Source: Gammaproteobacteria bacterium
GTDB taxonomy: Bacteria; Pseudomonadota; Gammaproteobacteria; Burkholderiales; Burkholderiaceae_B
Length of the DNA: 64,000 bases
Direction: 5' to 3'
Assembly: GCA_018815245.1 (NCBI GenBank)
Contig: JAHIXK010000013.1
Span: 62,001 to 126,000, forward strand
Numbering within the stretch: position 1 is the first letter of the stretch; each line of letters starts with the position of its first letter. The notes beneath the pieces were generated by a model, which was given only the letters and a program-made list of their open reading frames with translations, did no database searches and was not told where the DNA came from. Both the position numbers and the translations under genes were made by a program. Below are positions 35,354 through 44,440 of this stretch, in pieces.

Positions 35354-36491
35354 AGGGTTTGACCTCTTTGCCTTTTGGCAAAAACTCGCCAAGGGAATTG
35401 AAGCGATACTGGTTGTCCATATATCCTTGCGCAAAAAGGCTAAGTACGCCGTTGTAATAACCGTATTCAAGCCATGCAGCCTTGTCGGTTTTTGTCACTG
35501 CGTTTGCCTGAAATTTTTTTGCCAGTTCAACTGCGCCTGCGGCCTGTAAAAAAGGCGCCATGGCGGCTTGAAAGCCTTTTGGTCCCTCTTGCGGGGAAAC
35601 ATTGCCACTTTGTGGTTCAACCCATTCGGGCATGTTCTGGCGTTTCAGCAACAGGGCCACGGTGGGCGACAATTGCTGTAGCAAGGGGGTAGCCATCGGG
35701 TCGCCGTTGTTGCTCATCCCGATCCACATGTAGGTGCGAATTGCATCGTAGTCGCCGCGTTGTTCGTCATCGGGCAAACTCATTTCGCCGTTGTTGTACA
35801 ACACCCAGTCCGGATAATATCCACCTCGCCCAGAGTCCAGCAACAGGCGTTGGCTGGCCAGGTAAACATTCGCCCAGCGGGGGTCGTCGGCCCAGGCATT
35901 GGCAAAACGCGCCATCATGAATGGGGGCAGGTAGCTGGGGTTTAATCTGGCCGATCCATCGCTTCCTGCAAAACCATTGTTGCCGGGCAATATGCTCAAA
36001 CCCAAGCCGCGCACGTCCATGCTTTCCTGGTCCAGAATCAGCCTGCCCAGTGCGCTTGCCTTGTCGGCATATGGCGCGTGGCACCACACACGGGCTGCTT
36101 CCAGCAGGGTGTAGGCGATCCACAGGTCTGCATCGGATGCACTGTTGGCGTCAATCACCCCCCAGTTCTCGCCCTGTTTGCCCCATATCCAGGCAGGCAG
36201 TTGCTTGCCCAAATTGCCCGAACTCAAGTTGTTCTCAGTCCAGTTCAGCAATGAATCGAACGTTTTTCTGTCCTGTGCCACTAAGGCGAAAAATAAACCA
36301 TATGCCTGGCCTTCCGATACGGTGCGTAAATCAGCCTGACTGTGGTCGATCACGCGACCATCGTCGCTGACAAAAGCTTTCTTGAATCCATCCCAGGCCG
36401 GCCAGGCCGGTGCTGCGCTGCATCCATTTGTTGCCGCAAGCGACAGAAAACACAAAAGCAGGCGGGCACCAACCTTGCGCCAAAACGCCAT
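35346..36491 (-). CDS. bcsZ: Periplasmic endo-1,4-beta-glucanase BcsZ (GH8)
   Basis: 381 residues from the ATG at 36491. The signal peptide (1-27) is followed by an (alpha/alpha)6 GH8 domain: WDGFKKAFVSDDGRVIDHSQADLRTVSEGQAYGLFFALVAQD holds the catalytic acid Glu, and INANSASDADLWIAYTLLEA the conserved Asp. It trims cellulose in the periplasm. It begins 1 bp after the bcsB stop and overlaps the bcsC start. Confidence 0.95.
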   Translation of the reverse strand: MAFWRKVGARLLLCFLSLAATNGCSAAPAWPAWDGFKKAFVSDDGRVIDHSQADLRTVSEGQAYGLFFALVAQDRKTFDSLLNWTENNLSSGNLGKQLPAWIWGKQGENWGVIDANSASDADLWIAYTLLEAARVWCHAPYADKASALGRLILDQESMDVRGLGLSILPGNNGFAGSDGSARLNPSYLPPFMMARFANAWADDPRWANVYLASQRLLLDSGRGGYYPDWVLYNNGEMSLPDDEQRGDYDAIRTYMWIGMSNNGDPMATPLLQQLSPTVALLLKRQNMPEWVEPQSGNVSPQEGPKGFQAAMAPFLQAAGAVELAKKFQANAVTKTDKAAWLEYGYYNGVLSLFAQGYMDNQYRFNSLGEFLPKGKEVKPCG

Positions 36492-36492
36492 G

Positions 36493-38724
36493 TCACCCAC
36501 CTTTTGTGCGACGCGAGGCGCGACCCGACAACCAGACAAATGCCAATATGGCCAGAATGACGCCTGCCAGTGCACCACCCACTGCGATCAGCGCGGGGTA
36601 TTCTGAAAACACGATCCGCAAACGAAGCCACCAGGGCAATGCGCCGCTGATATAGGTTTCGCCCACGCTGTAGCTTTGAATGTCATCGCCGCGGATCAGG
36701 CTGACGCTGCCTTTGATGCTGGCCACGTCGCCGTAATCGGACAAGGCCGCAATGGCGCGCTCGAAGCTGTCCTGGTCGGTGCCCGTGATCACCAGACCTG
36801 CTTTTCCGGTTGCCCAGTGCGATTCAAACCCCATAATCGCGCCCAGCGAACCCGCTGTTTGAATCAGGGCACGCGCTTCCTCACTGGGTTGCAAGTCGAT
36901 GTCGTTTTGCCACAAACCCTTGAGCCACTGAAATGCAGGGGGCAAGCCCATGCTGCGTTCCGTGGCGTTTAACACCATGGGTAAATTCATGTTTACAGAA
37001 TTCAGCCAGGGCAGGCGATCGCTGGTGCCAATTGCAAGCCAGTTTTTCCCGCCCACGCCTTGTGGGTTGTCGGACACAACAAGGCTGGTGCGTGTGGCAG
37101 GCAAGCCTGTCCACTGACCAAACAGCCCCATCACGTTCAGGTACGAACGAATTTCAAGCGGGGTTGGGTTGGCGGGCAACACGATTGCAGTGTCGGACAA
37201 GTCGGCCATGATGCTGAACGGGTAACCGCCATTGGCAAAAGCCGTCAGGTTGGGCATGCGGGTGTAGTGTGGCAGGTTGGAAAAGTCCAGCGTTGATTCC
37301 GGATCTATGGAACCCCGTGCAACGTTAGATACCCGTGTGCATGCGCCTCGGCCCTCGGGCATGAAACCAAATGCAAAAGACAGTTCGTTGTTGCCCCCCA
37401 CCCGAAAAGCCGGGATTTGCAAGGCTTCTTCGTTGGTCAGTTCAGCCTGGCCCAACAGGTCGATATTGATTTTGTTTTGGGCCTGCTCGGAGCGCGGTGG
37501 CAGGCGGAACGACTGGATCAGGGCGTTGTTGATTTCAATATTCAACAGCGAATCGTTCCAGCGCGAAGGCGCCGTGTAACGGTATTTCAGATCCATTGGA
37601 ATATTGCGGCCAGCCCAACTGAACAAGTCAGGTGGCAGGCGAAGATTAATGGCGGTGCGTGGTTTGTCGGCACTGGCTTCGAGTTGCGCTGGAAAGTCGA
37701 TCAGTTCTGCGAAGCGAACGGGGCGGTTGGTTGGCACGTAGCGGGGCGCATCATAGGGTTTTCGCGGAGCGCCCAGATCGACCTTCTTCACCAGCGCTTT
37801 CTGGCCACTCAATACCTGCCCCTCAATCACCAGGCCGTACACCGCTTGAAGCAGTTCCTCGTCGTTGCGGCCCATCACATAAAGGTGTTTAACCCATGGG
37901 TTTTCCGTCGCGCTGACCATCATCAGGGTGGGTCCCTCAATGTCTTTTTCAGTCATGCCCTGTGGCAAGTTCTTGCCTTTCGACAGCACAATGGTGTGCC
38001 GTGTGGACGAGGCTGATTCAAGTACCTCAAATTCCGCTTGCCGGTAAAAAGCCTGTGCACCCATCCACGAGGCAAGAACGCCGGCTGCTTTCATGCTGGC
38101 GTCAGTTTGTTCTTGCGGCAGCACCACAGGCAAACGCAGCTTGCGGCTGTCCCTGGGGTCAAAAAACGGAGCGGGCAGCAAAGCCAGGTCGTTGACCAGG
38201 TTCAACGGGGTGTAGTCAATCGTCAGGGTACTTTCGGGGCGAATGTCCAGGCGCAGCGTGGGGTTGTTGGGGTCGATACATTCCGCATCATAAGTGCCAT
38301 CGTATTCAACCCGCACCGTGGTGAAGTCGGAAAAAAGCATCGGATCCAGATCAAACGACAAGGTGTGTGGAACCCCGGCCTTGTTCGCGCTGAGCTGTTC
38401 AATGGCCGACAACTGGTTGTTGACGTACACACGAATGAAGGATTGCTCGTGACGCATGCCTTGTGGGTACAACACCTTCAGGTTCAGGCTGGCACGCACC
38501 ACCAGTTCATCCAGCCGGACACCGGAATTCAGGTCAACAACACGGTTGGCACCACTCAGGCGGGCACCATTGGGTTGTCCCATTTCCGAAAAGCGCTGTG
38601 TTCTCGTTTTCTCGGCAGTTGCTGCCACTTCTTGAGTGGGCACCACGGTGCCTTGCAAAACCGGTTCTTGGGTAAACCCTGGCAGGCAGAACAGGCAGAG
38701 TGCAGTCGTAATTATCGCGCGCAT
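36493..38724 (-). CDS. bcsB: Cellulose synthase regulatory subunit BcsB
   Basis: 743 residues, typical for BcsB. A signal peptide (1-18) is followed by alternating carbohydrate-binding and flavodoxin-like periplasmic domains (LPVVLPQEQTDASMKAAGVLASWMGAQA; later MGLFGQWTGLPATRTSLVVSD), and a C-terminal helix IAVGGALAGVILAILAFVWL anchors it to BcsA. It leads the operon and ends 1 bp before bcsZ. No good ribosome site is near the ATG. TTGAGC and GATAAC, 16 bp apart on the minus strand upstream, could be its promoter. Confidence 0.95.
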   Translation of the reverse strand: MRAIITTALCLFCLPGFTQEPVLQGTVVPTQEVAATAEKTRTQRFSEMGQPNGARLSGANRVVDLNSGVRLDELVVRASLNLKVLYPQGMRHEQSFIRVYVNNQLSAIEQLSANKAGVPHTLSFDLDPMLFSDFTTVRVEYDGTYDAECIDPNNPTLRLDIRPESTLTIDYTPLNLVNDLALLPAPFFDPRDSRKLRLPVVLPQEQTDASMKAAGVLASWMGAQAFYRQAEFEVLESASSTRHTIVLSKGKNLPQGMTEKDIEGPTLMMVSATENPWVKHLYVMGRNDEELLQAVYGLVIEGQVLSGQKALVKKVDLGAPRKPYDAPRYVPTNRPVRFAELIDFPAQLEASADKPRTAINLRLPPDLFSWAGRNIPMDLKYRYTAPSRWNDSLLNIEINNALIQSFRLPPRSEQAQNKINIDLLGQAELTNEEALQIPAFRVGGNNELSFAFGFMPEGRGACTRVSNVARGSIDPESTLDFSNLPHYTRMPNLTAFANGGYPFSIMADLSDTAIVLPANPTPLEIRSYLNVMGLFGQWTGLPATRTSLVVSDNPQGVGGKNWLAIGTSDRLPWLNSVNMNLPMVLNATERSMGLPPAFQWLKGLWQNDIDLQPSEEARALIQTAGSLGAIMGFESHWATGKAGLVITGTDQDSFERAIAALSDYGDVASIKGSVSLIRGDDIQSYSVGETYISGALPWWLRLRIVFSEYPALIAVGGALAGVILAILAFVWLSGRASRRTKGG

Positions 38725-38967
38725 AAATTAGTAGTCGAAAGACCCTGTAAAAACCAGCTTGGAGGAATTAACTGAACCGACTGTTGCATTTGGTTGAATT
38801 CGGTACGGATTTGTCATTCTTTTGAAAGTTATCCCGCATCGATTGTCACGTTATCCTATTGTTTTGTATATGCTCAATTTCTAGAGCTTATTTAATACAA
38901 TTATTAATTGAAGTGTCGCAAAGGCTACACTTTCTGAAAAGAGATTTCACAGTTTAGGGCGAATAAC
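38725..38967. promoter_or_regulatory. Divergent promoter region between bcsB and the STAS gene
   Basis: 243 bp of AT-rich sequence separating the two divergent units. It holds a perfect 13-bp palindrome CAATTA-T-TAATTG at 38898-38910 and, on the minus strand, TTGAGC with GATAAC 16 bp on as a bcsB promoter candidate. Shared control of both units is plausible. No c-di-GMP riboswitch pattern was recognised. Confidence 0.55.
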
Positions 38968-39306
38968 ATGGTTTCAACAGAAGACATTGGGGATGTGTGC
39001 GTGCTGCGGGTGGAGGCGGTGCGTTTGGACAGCGCGGTGGGCACAATCATTCGAAATGCCGTGGTTTCAAAACTTGAGACAAGTAAAAAATTTGCGCTGG
39101 ACATCGCTGCCGTGAAATTAGTCGATTCAGGTGGTTTGGGTTCGCTGGTTGCGTTGCTCAAAAACATTACCAACAATCAGGGCAAACTGGTGTTGGTGGG
39201 CATGAACAAGTCCGTTCGCATGATGTTTGAATTGTCCCGAATGGATCGACAGTTCTCATTGCTTGATGACATGCCCAAAGCGCTCGAACTTTTTCAACAG
39301 GCTTGA
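38968..39306 (+). CDS. STAS-domain anti-sigma-factor antagonist-like protein
   Basis: 112 residues, a single STAS domain of SpoIIAA/RsbV type. The switch motif reads VDSGGLGSLVALL (Asp53-Ser54-Gly), keeping the phosphorylatable Ser but with Gly where many relatives have a second Ser. The region IRMMFELSRMDRQFSLLDDMPKAL is the usual C-terminal helix pair. It is inferred to be phosphorylated by the HATPase domain and dephosphorylated by the PP2C domain of the next protein, whose gene starts 6 bp downstream. Confidence 0.9.
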   Translation: MVSTEDIGDVCVLRVEAVRLDSAVGTIIRNAVVSKLETSKKFALDIAAVKLVDSGGLGSLVALLKNITNNQGKLVLVGMNKSVRMMFELSRMDRQFSLLDDMPKALELFQQA

Positions 39307-39312
39307 TTCGCC

Positions 39313-42300
39313 GTGACGGAAGACAATCCCGACAAGCACCTGCCCCGAATTGTCATCGTAGTCGATTCGGAGCTTGAGCGTGACTTGCTGGTTCACACGG
39401 TGGCCGCATGGGGATATGCGGTTGAGTTTGCCTGCAACGGCGAAGACGCAATTGCGCTGATTCAGCGAGAGCAAATTCAACTGGTGCTGGCCGACCTGGA
39501 CATGCCGGGCATGCAAGGCACCGAGCTTTGTTCGGCCTTGCGCAACCTTGACTTGGGTCAATACACCTACATCATTCTGATGTCGGCGCAAAATGACGAA
39601 GAATTCCTGATCAATGCGCTTGATGCGGGGGCCGACGATGTGCTGGCCAAACCCGTGGATGGCAGTGAACTGGAAGCCCGTTTGCAGTCGGCTGTGCGGC
39701 GCATTGAATTGCAAGCCCAATTGACCAGTAAAACCGAAGAGCTTTCCCACGCACACGATGTGATTGCTCAGGATTTGCGGGCCGTGTCGCGTCTTCAGCG
39801 CAGTTTCCTGCCAGAGCCCGATAGCCCGTTTCCCGGTTTGAACTACCAGTGGTTGTCGGTGCCCTCGAAATATGTGTCGGGTGACCACCTGCAAGTATTT
39901 GAATTATTGCCTGATGTGTATGGCTTTTACCTGCTCGATGTATCAGGCCACGGCATACCCGCAGCAGTCAAGTCGATGCAACTGGTGCAAATGTTCATGG
40001 ATCATTCCAGCTCAAGCATCGTATTTGAAGGGCGCACAGGCACCGATGGTCAGCGTATTGTTTCGCGCCCGCGCGATGTGGTGTCCAGGTTAAATCGTCT
40101 GTTCCAGCAAACAGAATCGGATTTGTCCTACTTCACCATGATTTACGGGGTGTTCAATGCGTCCACCCGTCAGGTGTCCATGTGCCAGGCCGGCCACCCT
40201 TCCCCCTTGTTGTTGTCGGGCAATCATTCGGTCCAGGTGCTGGGCAATGGCGGCTATCCGGTCGGCTTGTTTGACATCGATGATTTTGAAGACATCGAAC
40301 TGACGCTTGGCGACGGGGATGCGCTTGTTTTGTATTCCGATGGTGTCACCGAGGTGTTGTCATCTACATCAGAGGCCTTTGGAGAGGAGCGCTTGCTTGA
40401 TTTTGTGACGCAGCAGGCCAGACTCGACCGTTGGGCAGACCTGCCCGAGCGAATCCAGATGAAGGTGCAGCTTTGGGGTGGCGCGTTTGTCCAGAAAAAA
40501 GGGTTTGAAGACGACGTGTCGATTCTGATGCTGGCGCCCAGGCCCGGCGTTCTGGACCAACGCGAAGTCGTTGATCAGGATCGCCAGGTACCGGAACTGC
40601 TTTTCAAGCTCCAGGATTTGCAGGATCAGATGCTTGAAGTGCCACAGGCCACACAGGAAAAGTCGATTGTGATTGTCGATGATTCCCGCAGTTTCCTGAG
40701 AATTTTTGAGGCCATGCTCAACAGCTGGGGCTACACCGTCCACTCGGCCAGAAATGGGCATGAAGCCCTGACATTGATTGAAAAGGTACAGCCCGACTTT
40801 GTGCTCACTGACTGGGACATGCCCGGGATGAGCGGGATCGAGTTGTGTGAGCAGGTGCGCGCCCACACCCAGACGGCTTATATTTACATCATCATGATCA
40901 CGGGTTATGCAAGCCGAGATGACCTGCTGAACAGTTTGAAGGTGGGTGCAGACGACTTCATGACCAAACCGGTCAACCCCAGTGAATTGAAAGTGCGCCT
41001 GAAAACTGCACAGCGCATTGCCAGTTTGCACACCGGCTTAGAGCGTCGGCACAACGAACTGAGTCAGCTGTATGAAGCCTTGCAGCGTGACATGCGGGAA
41101 GTGTCACGCATTCAACGTGCCTTGCTGCCAAAAAGCAGGCCAGACCCCTGGCCATTTGCCCTTCAAACAATTTATCAGCCCCAGGGCTATGTGTGCGGCA
41201 AGCAGATGGGTGTGCTTGAAACACAGGCCAACGAGCATGGTTTTTTCATGATCTCCATGCCCGGTGATGACACTGCCACCGCACTGCAAACAATGGCCTT
41301 GGCCCGTTGGTTTTCAATGGCCAGGGCAACACGCGTGCTGTTTCCTATCGAGCAAACCAGCGCGAAGATTCGTCGCTATCTGGCACGGCCTGAACACGTG
41401 CTGGCGCAGTTGTCCAGTATTTCACCTTCCCTGAACGATGATGCTCCACGGTTTAACCTGCTGTATGGCTTAATGAATCTGGATCAGGGTACTTTGCTGG
41501 TGGCGGGCATTGGTGGTTGGCGCATGGTGTTGGCCCAACCAGGTGTTGAGCCAGCATTTTTTGAAGTTGAGAACATGCACGACAACAGCCCGCGCCAGGG
41601 CAAGGTTCTGTATCAAGGTGTGATTGCGCCCGGCAGCCGATTGTATTTGTATTCGCAGGAATGTGCCCAGACGCTTGGAATTCCCGACTTTCAAGTCTGG
41701 AAAGAACGGGTATTGCTGGCCGAACGTGGTGGCGACTCTCTCAGCAAAGATTTTTCCCGGCTGTTGTCCCTGGGGCGCGAAGATCATCCTCCACCTGGCG
41801 ACTCGGCCTTGTTGGGCCTTCAATGGCGGGAAAGTTTCAAACCAGTGCCCTTCAGCCCCAGCCCTTCGCAATTGCAACTGCAGATTGCTGAATTGAGCGC
41901 GACAAGCCTCGATTTGAAAGACCTGTTTTGCACTCATCCAAGCCCCCTAAAGCTAGGTGAGTATCTGGACTGCCTTGCATTTACCGCGGTGGCGGACACA
42001 ACCAACATCGGTGTGCTCAGCAGTGCGGTGCGAAATTTTGTGGAAAATTTGGCCTATCTTGAAGACCTTTGTTACAACACTGACCTGGTGGTGTCAGAGG
42101 CGTTGACCAATGTGATGGTACATGGCTTTAAAGACAGTCGGCCGGTACCTGTGCAGTTGACGGTTCTGGCTTTTCAGCACGCCGTCGGGGTTGTTCTCGA
42201 GGATCAGGGGGCGTGCATTCCAGCCCATGTGCTGGACAACATGCGCAACGCCGATGCGTTTCAGGATGACCTGACCCTGGGCGAACTGCCTGAAGGCGGG

Positions 42301-42387
42301 ATGGGTCTAACCTTCATGCGCATGGTCTCGCAGCGTTTTGTTTACCGGGTTTCACCCAATTCGAACAAATTGATCTTGCTGCTGTGA
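39313..42387 (+). CDS. Multidomain partner-switching regulator REC-PP2C-REC-pseudoPP2C-HATPase
   Basis: 1024 residues from a GTG. Receiver 1 (~11-130: Asp18, Asp61, Ser91, Lys113). Coiled coil (~133-165). SpoIIE/PP2C phosphatase 1 (~170-408: SGDH with Asp191, LLDVSGHG Asp209, CQAGHP, YSDGVTE Asp343, FEDDVS), apparently active. Receiver 2 (~451-570: Asp456/457, Asp500, Lys552). Coiled coil (~575-605). A second PP2C-like region (~610-838) in which the metal Asp residues are lost (CGKQ, SMPGDD, YSQECAQ). A GHKL ATPase (~895-1024) with N-box Glu929/Asn933, Asp964-x-Gly and GGMGL. It combines phosphatase, kinase and two phospho-inputs. It lies 6 bp after the STAS gene. The target sigma factor or effector is unknown. 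Confidence 0.9.
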   Translation: MTEDNPDKHLPRIVIVVDSELERDLLVHTVAAWGYAVEFACNGEDAIALIQREQIQLVLADLDMPGMQGTELCSALRNLDLGQYTYIILMSAQNDEEFLINALDAGADDVLAKPVDGSELEARLQSAVRRIELQAQLTSKTEELSHAHDVIAQDLRAVSRLQRSFLPEPDSPFPGLNYQWLSVPSKYVSGDHLQVFELLPDVYGFYLLDVSGHGIPAAVKSMQLVQMFMDHSSSSIVFEGRTGTDGQRIVSRPRDVVSRLNRLFQQTESDLSYFTMIYGVFNASTRQVSMCQAGHPSPLLLSGNHSVQVLGNGGYPVGLFDIDDFEDIELTLGDGDALVLYSDGVTEVLSSTSEAFGEERLLDFVTQQARLDRWADLPERIQMKVQLWGGAFVQKKGFEDDVSILMLAPRPGVLDQREVVDQDRQVPELLFKLQDLQDQMLEVPQATQEKSIVIVDDSRSFLRIFEAMLNSWGYTVHSARNGHEALTLIEKVQPDFVLTDWDMPGMSGIELCEQVRAHTQTAYIYIIMITGYASRDDLLNSLKVGADDFMTKPVNPSELKVRLKTAQRIASLHTGLERRHNELSQLYEALQRDMREVSRIQRALLPKSRPDPWPFALQTIYQPQGYVCGKQMGVLETQANEHGFFMISMPGDDTATALQTMALARWFSMARATRVLFPIEQTSAKIRRYLARPEHVLAQLSSISPSLNDDAPRFNLLYGLMNLDQGTLLVAGIGGWRMVLAQPGVEPAFFEVENMHDNSPRQGKVLYQGVIAPGSRLYLYSQECAQTLGIPDFQVWKERVLLAERGGDSLSKDFSRLLSLGREDHPPPGDSALLGLQWRESFKPVPFSPSPSQLQLQIAELSATSLDLKDLFCTHPSPLKLGEYLDCLAFTAVADTTNIGVLSSAVRNFVENLAYLEDLCYNTDLVVSEALTNVMVHGFKDSRPVPVQLTVLAFQHAVGVVLEDQGACIPAHVLDNMRNADAFQDDLTLGELPEGGMGLTFMRMVSQRFVYRVSPNSNKLILLL

Positions 42388-42397
42388 TCGTATTTTG

Positions 42398-43285
42398 TTA
42401 GTCGGCTTTTTCGTCAGCAGAAGGCCGTGTTGCAGGTGGTGGCGTAGTTGCTGCCAAGCCCGTGGGTTGCAGCGCAGGGTTGTTCGGCATTTCCTCGGCC
42501 ATTTTGTCGATCAGGCCAACAATCCGTTCGTCCACAAACTTGCTGGCCGATTTTTGCAGGGCGCGCGATACCTCCGATTCAATCGCGGTCATTGCCAAGG
42601 GGCGAATTTTCCAGATCAACTGCGCCAATCGTGGTAATTCGTCTTTGGGGGGCAGGTTGTCACCATATTGGTCCAGTTCTTTGACAAAAAGCGACACCGC
42701 TTGATCACAAAAGCTTTCCAGGTGGCCGCGCAAGGAAGCAATCAGGTCGAGCAGCTCCACCAAAGGAATGCCTGCGCTGGCCATTTCTGCCCCGGCATGC
42801 AAAATTTTCGGACTAGGGGCGCGGTAGCGCAAACCATCGGGTTCCAGCAAACCCAACTCGATCGTTTTGGCCAGGGCGCCACGGCTTAAGTTGGTACCAA
42901 ACATGGTGGCCAAATGCACCGGGTTGTAGTTTTTCGGAATTTCGTCAGTCCACGGGCTGGTGATCGCGTGCGTTAAACCCAGCAACTGACGAAGATCGTA
43001 GCCTTTGTCAATGGCGTCCAGCATTTCCTGAATGTTGCCCAGCGTGTAACCTCGTCCCAACATCTGGCCGATAAGCTTCAGGCGAGAAAGGTGGTCTTCA
43101 CTGTAGTAGCCGACCCGTCCCCGTTTTTCAGGAGGGGCAAGCAGGCCCCGGTCTTGGTAAGCGCGCACATTGCGCACCGTGGTGTTGGCGGTTCGGGCCA
43201 ATTCATCAATCGTGAATTCACGACCTTGTCCACTGGTGGGCGTGTCTTTGTTTGCCGACGATTTTTTAAAGCGAAATGAAACCAT
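42398..43285 (-). CDS. MerR-family transcriptional regulator with a long C-terminal domain
   Basis: 295 residues. A MerR winged helix at ~24-95 (FTIDELARTANTTVRNVRAYQDRGLLAPPEKRGRVGYYSEDHLSRLKLIGQML) precedes a ~190-residue helical ligand or interaction region (SPWTDEIPKNYNPVHLATMFG onwards) and a Pro/Ala/Thr-rich tail. Its stop lies 10 bp from that of the partner-switching gene (convergent). No effector cysteines typical of metal sensors are visible. Confidence 0.88.
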   Translation of the reverse strand: MVSFRFKKSSANKDTPTSGQGREFTIDELARTANTTVRNVRAYQDRGLLAPPEKRGRVGYYSEDHLSRLKLIGQMLGRGYTLGNIQEMLDAIDKGYDLRQLLGLTHAITSPWTDEIPKNYNPVHLATMFGTNLSRGALAKTIELGLLEPDGLRYRAPSPKILHAGAEMASAGIPLVELLDLIASLRGHLESFCDQAVSLFVKELDQYGDNLPPKDELPRLAQLIWKIRPLAMTAIESEVSRALQKSASKFVDERIVGLIDKMAEEMPNNPALQPTGLAATTPPPATRPSADEKAD

Positions 43286-43346
43286 TTAAGAATTCTAACC
43301 AAATGTGAGAGTATCTAGCCAACCCGGCTTTACATAGCAGTCAATC

Positions 43347-44435
43347 ATGAACAAAGCAATTTTCCTGGTGCTGGCCCTTTCAGGTTTCGGCTCTTGGGCT
43401 TCGGCTCAGGAAATTTACAACAAAACCCTCGACGAAGAAGCGCTGCGTGCCTGCCTTTTTCTGGACGATGATCAACTTCGCCTGCGTTGCTTCGATGATG
43501 CCACAGGCCGAAGCCTCGTGGTCAAGGATGGTTCATCCCCCGAGGTGGCCGCGTCCATAGATGGTGGTCTTTTGCTGTACAAGCGCAGTGAAGACTCCAC
43601 GCTTTCCTGGCTGGACCGCCGCTGGGAACTTGCGCCCGCTTCAAAACGTGGCACTTTTTCAGTTCGCCCTTATCAGCCAGTATACTTGCTGCCTGTGTAC
43701 CACAACAAATCGCCCAACATCCGCCCAAGCAGCCCCAACCCGGCCAACACGGTTCAGCAGGGAGATGCACCTGAAAATCTGGACCGCAATGAATTGAAGT
43801 TTCAGCTCAGCCTGAAAACCAAGGTCATGGAAAACATGTTCGGCGACAACGGCGACCTGTGGTTTGGTTACACCCAATCCAGTCGGTGGCAGGTCATGAA
43901 CGAAGACATTTCCCGACCATTTCGGGAAACCAATTACGAACCGGAACTGATTTTTACCTGGCGTTCCAGTTGGAGCGAATTCAAGGATGCCACAGGTTGG
44001 GAGCCCCGCCTGCTGGGCTTGAGCGTGAACCACCAATCCAATGGCCGGGCATTGCCCCTGTCGCGTTCGTGGAACCGCTTGATCGGCATGGTGGGGTTTG
44101 AGCGCGACAACACCATGATCCAGTTTCGCCCCTGGTTGCGTTTTCCTGAAGACACTGCCGATGACGACAACCCCGACATCAGTGATTTCATGGGCAGGGG
44201 TGACATGTTGCTGGTTCACAAAAGCGATGGGCATGAATACTCGCTGTTGACCCGCCACAATTTTCGCGGTGGCGATGAGTCCCGCGGTGCCGTGCAGTTT
44301 GACTGGGCTTTTCCGCTCACCAGCAATTTGCGTGGTCACTTGCAGTACTTCACCGGTTATGGCGAAAGCCTGATTGATTACAATTACAAATCTGATTATC
44401 TGGGTCTTGGTTTGTCATTGGTGGGGTGGTATTGA
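43347..44435 (+). CDS. pldA: Outer-membrane phospholipase A (OMPLA)
   Basis: 362 residues. The signal peptide (1-21) is cleaved near ASA-QEI. The catalytic stretch LSVNHQSNGRALPLSRSWNRL contains His and Ser in the HxSNGR order of OMPLA, plus the downstream SRSWNR. The barrel ends SDYLGLGLSLVGWY. It hydrolyses phospholipids that leak to the outer leaflet. The next gene starts 5 bp after its stop. Confidence 0.95.
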   Translation: MNKAIFLVLALSGFGSWASAQEIYNKTLDEEALRACLFLDDDQLRLRCFDDATGRSLVVKDGSSPEVAASIDGGLLLYKRSEDSTLSWLDRRWELAPASKRGTFSVRPYQPVYLLPVYHNKSPNIRPSSPNPANTVQQGDAPENLDRNELKFQLSLKTKVMENMFGDNGDLWFGYTQSSRWQVMNEDISRPFRETNYEPELIFTWRSSWSEFKDATGWEPRLLGLSVNHQSNGRALPLSRSWNRLIGMVGFERDNTMIQFRPWLRFPEDTADDDNPDISDFMGRGDMLLVHKSDGHEYSLLTRHNFRGGDESRGAVQFDWAFPLTSNLRGHLQYFTGYGESLIDYNYKSDYLGLGLSLVGWY

Positions 44436-44440
44436 AAGTC

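Noticed and set aside
38725-38967. c-di-GMP riboswitch in front of bcsB
   Set aside because: I looked for GEMM-type conserved blocks and found none; the region instead holds a 13-bp palindrome and ordinary promoter-like sequence.
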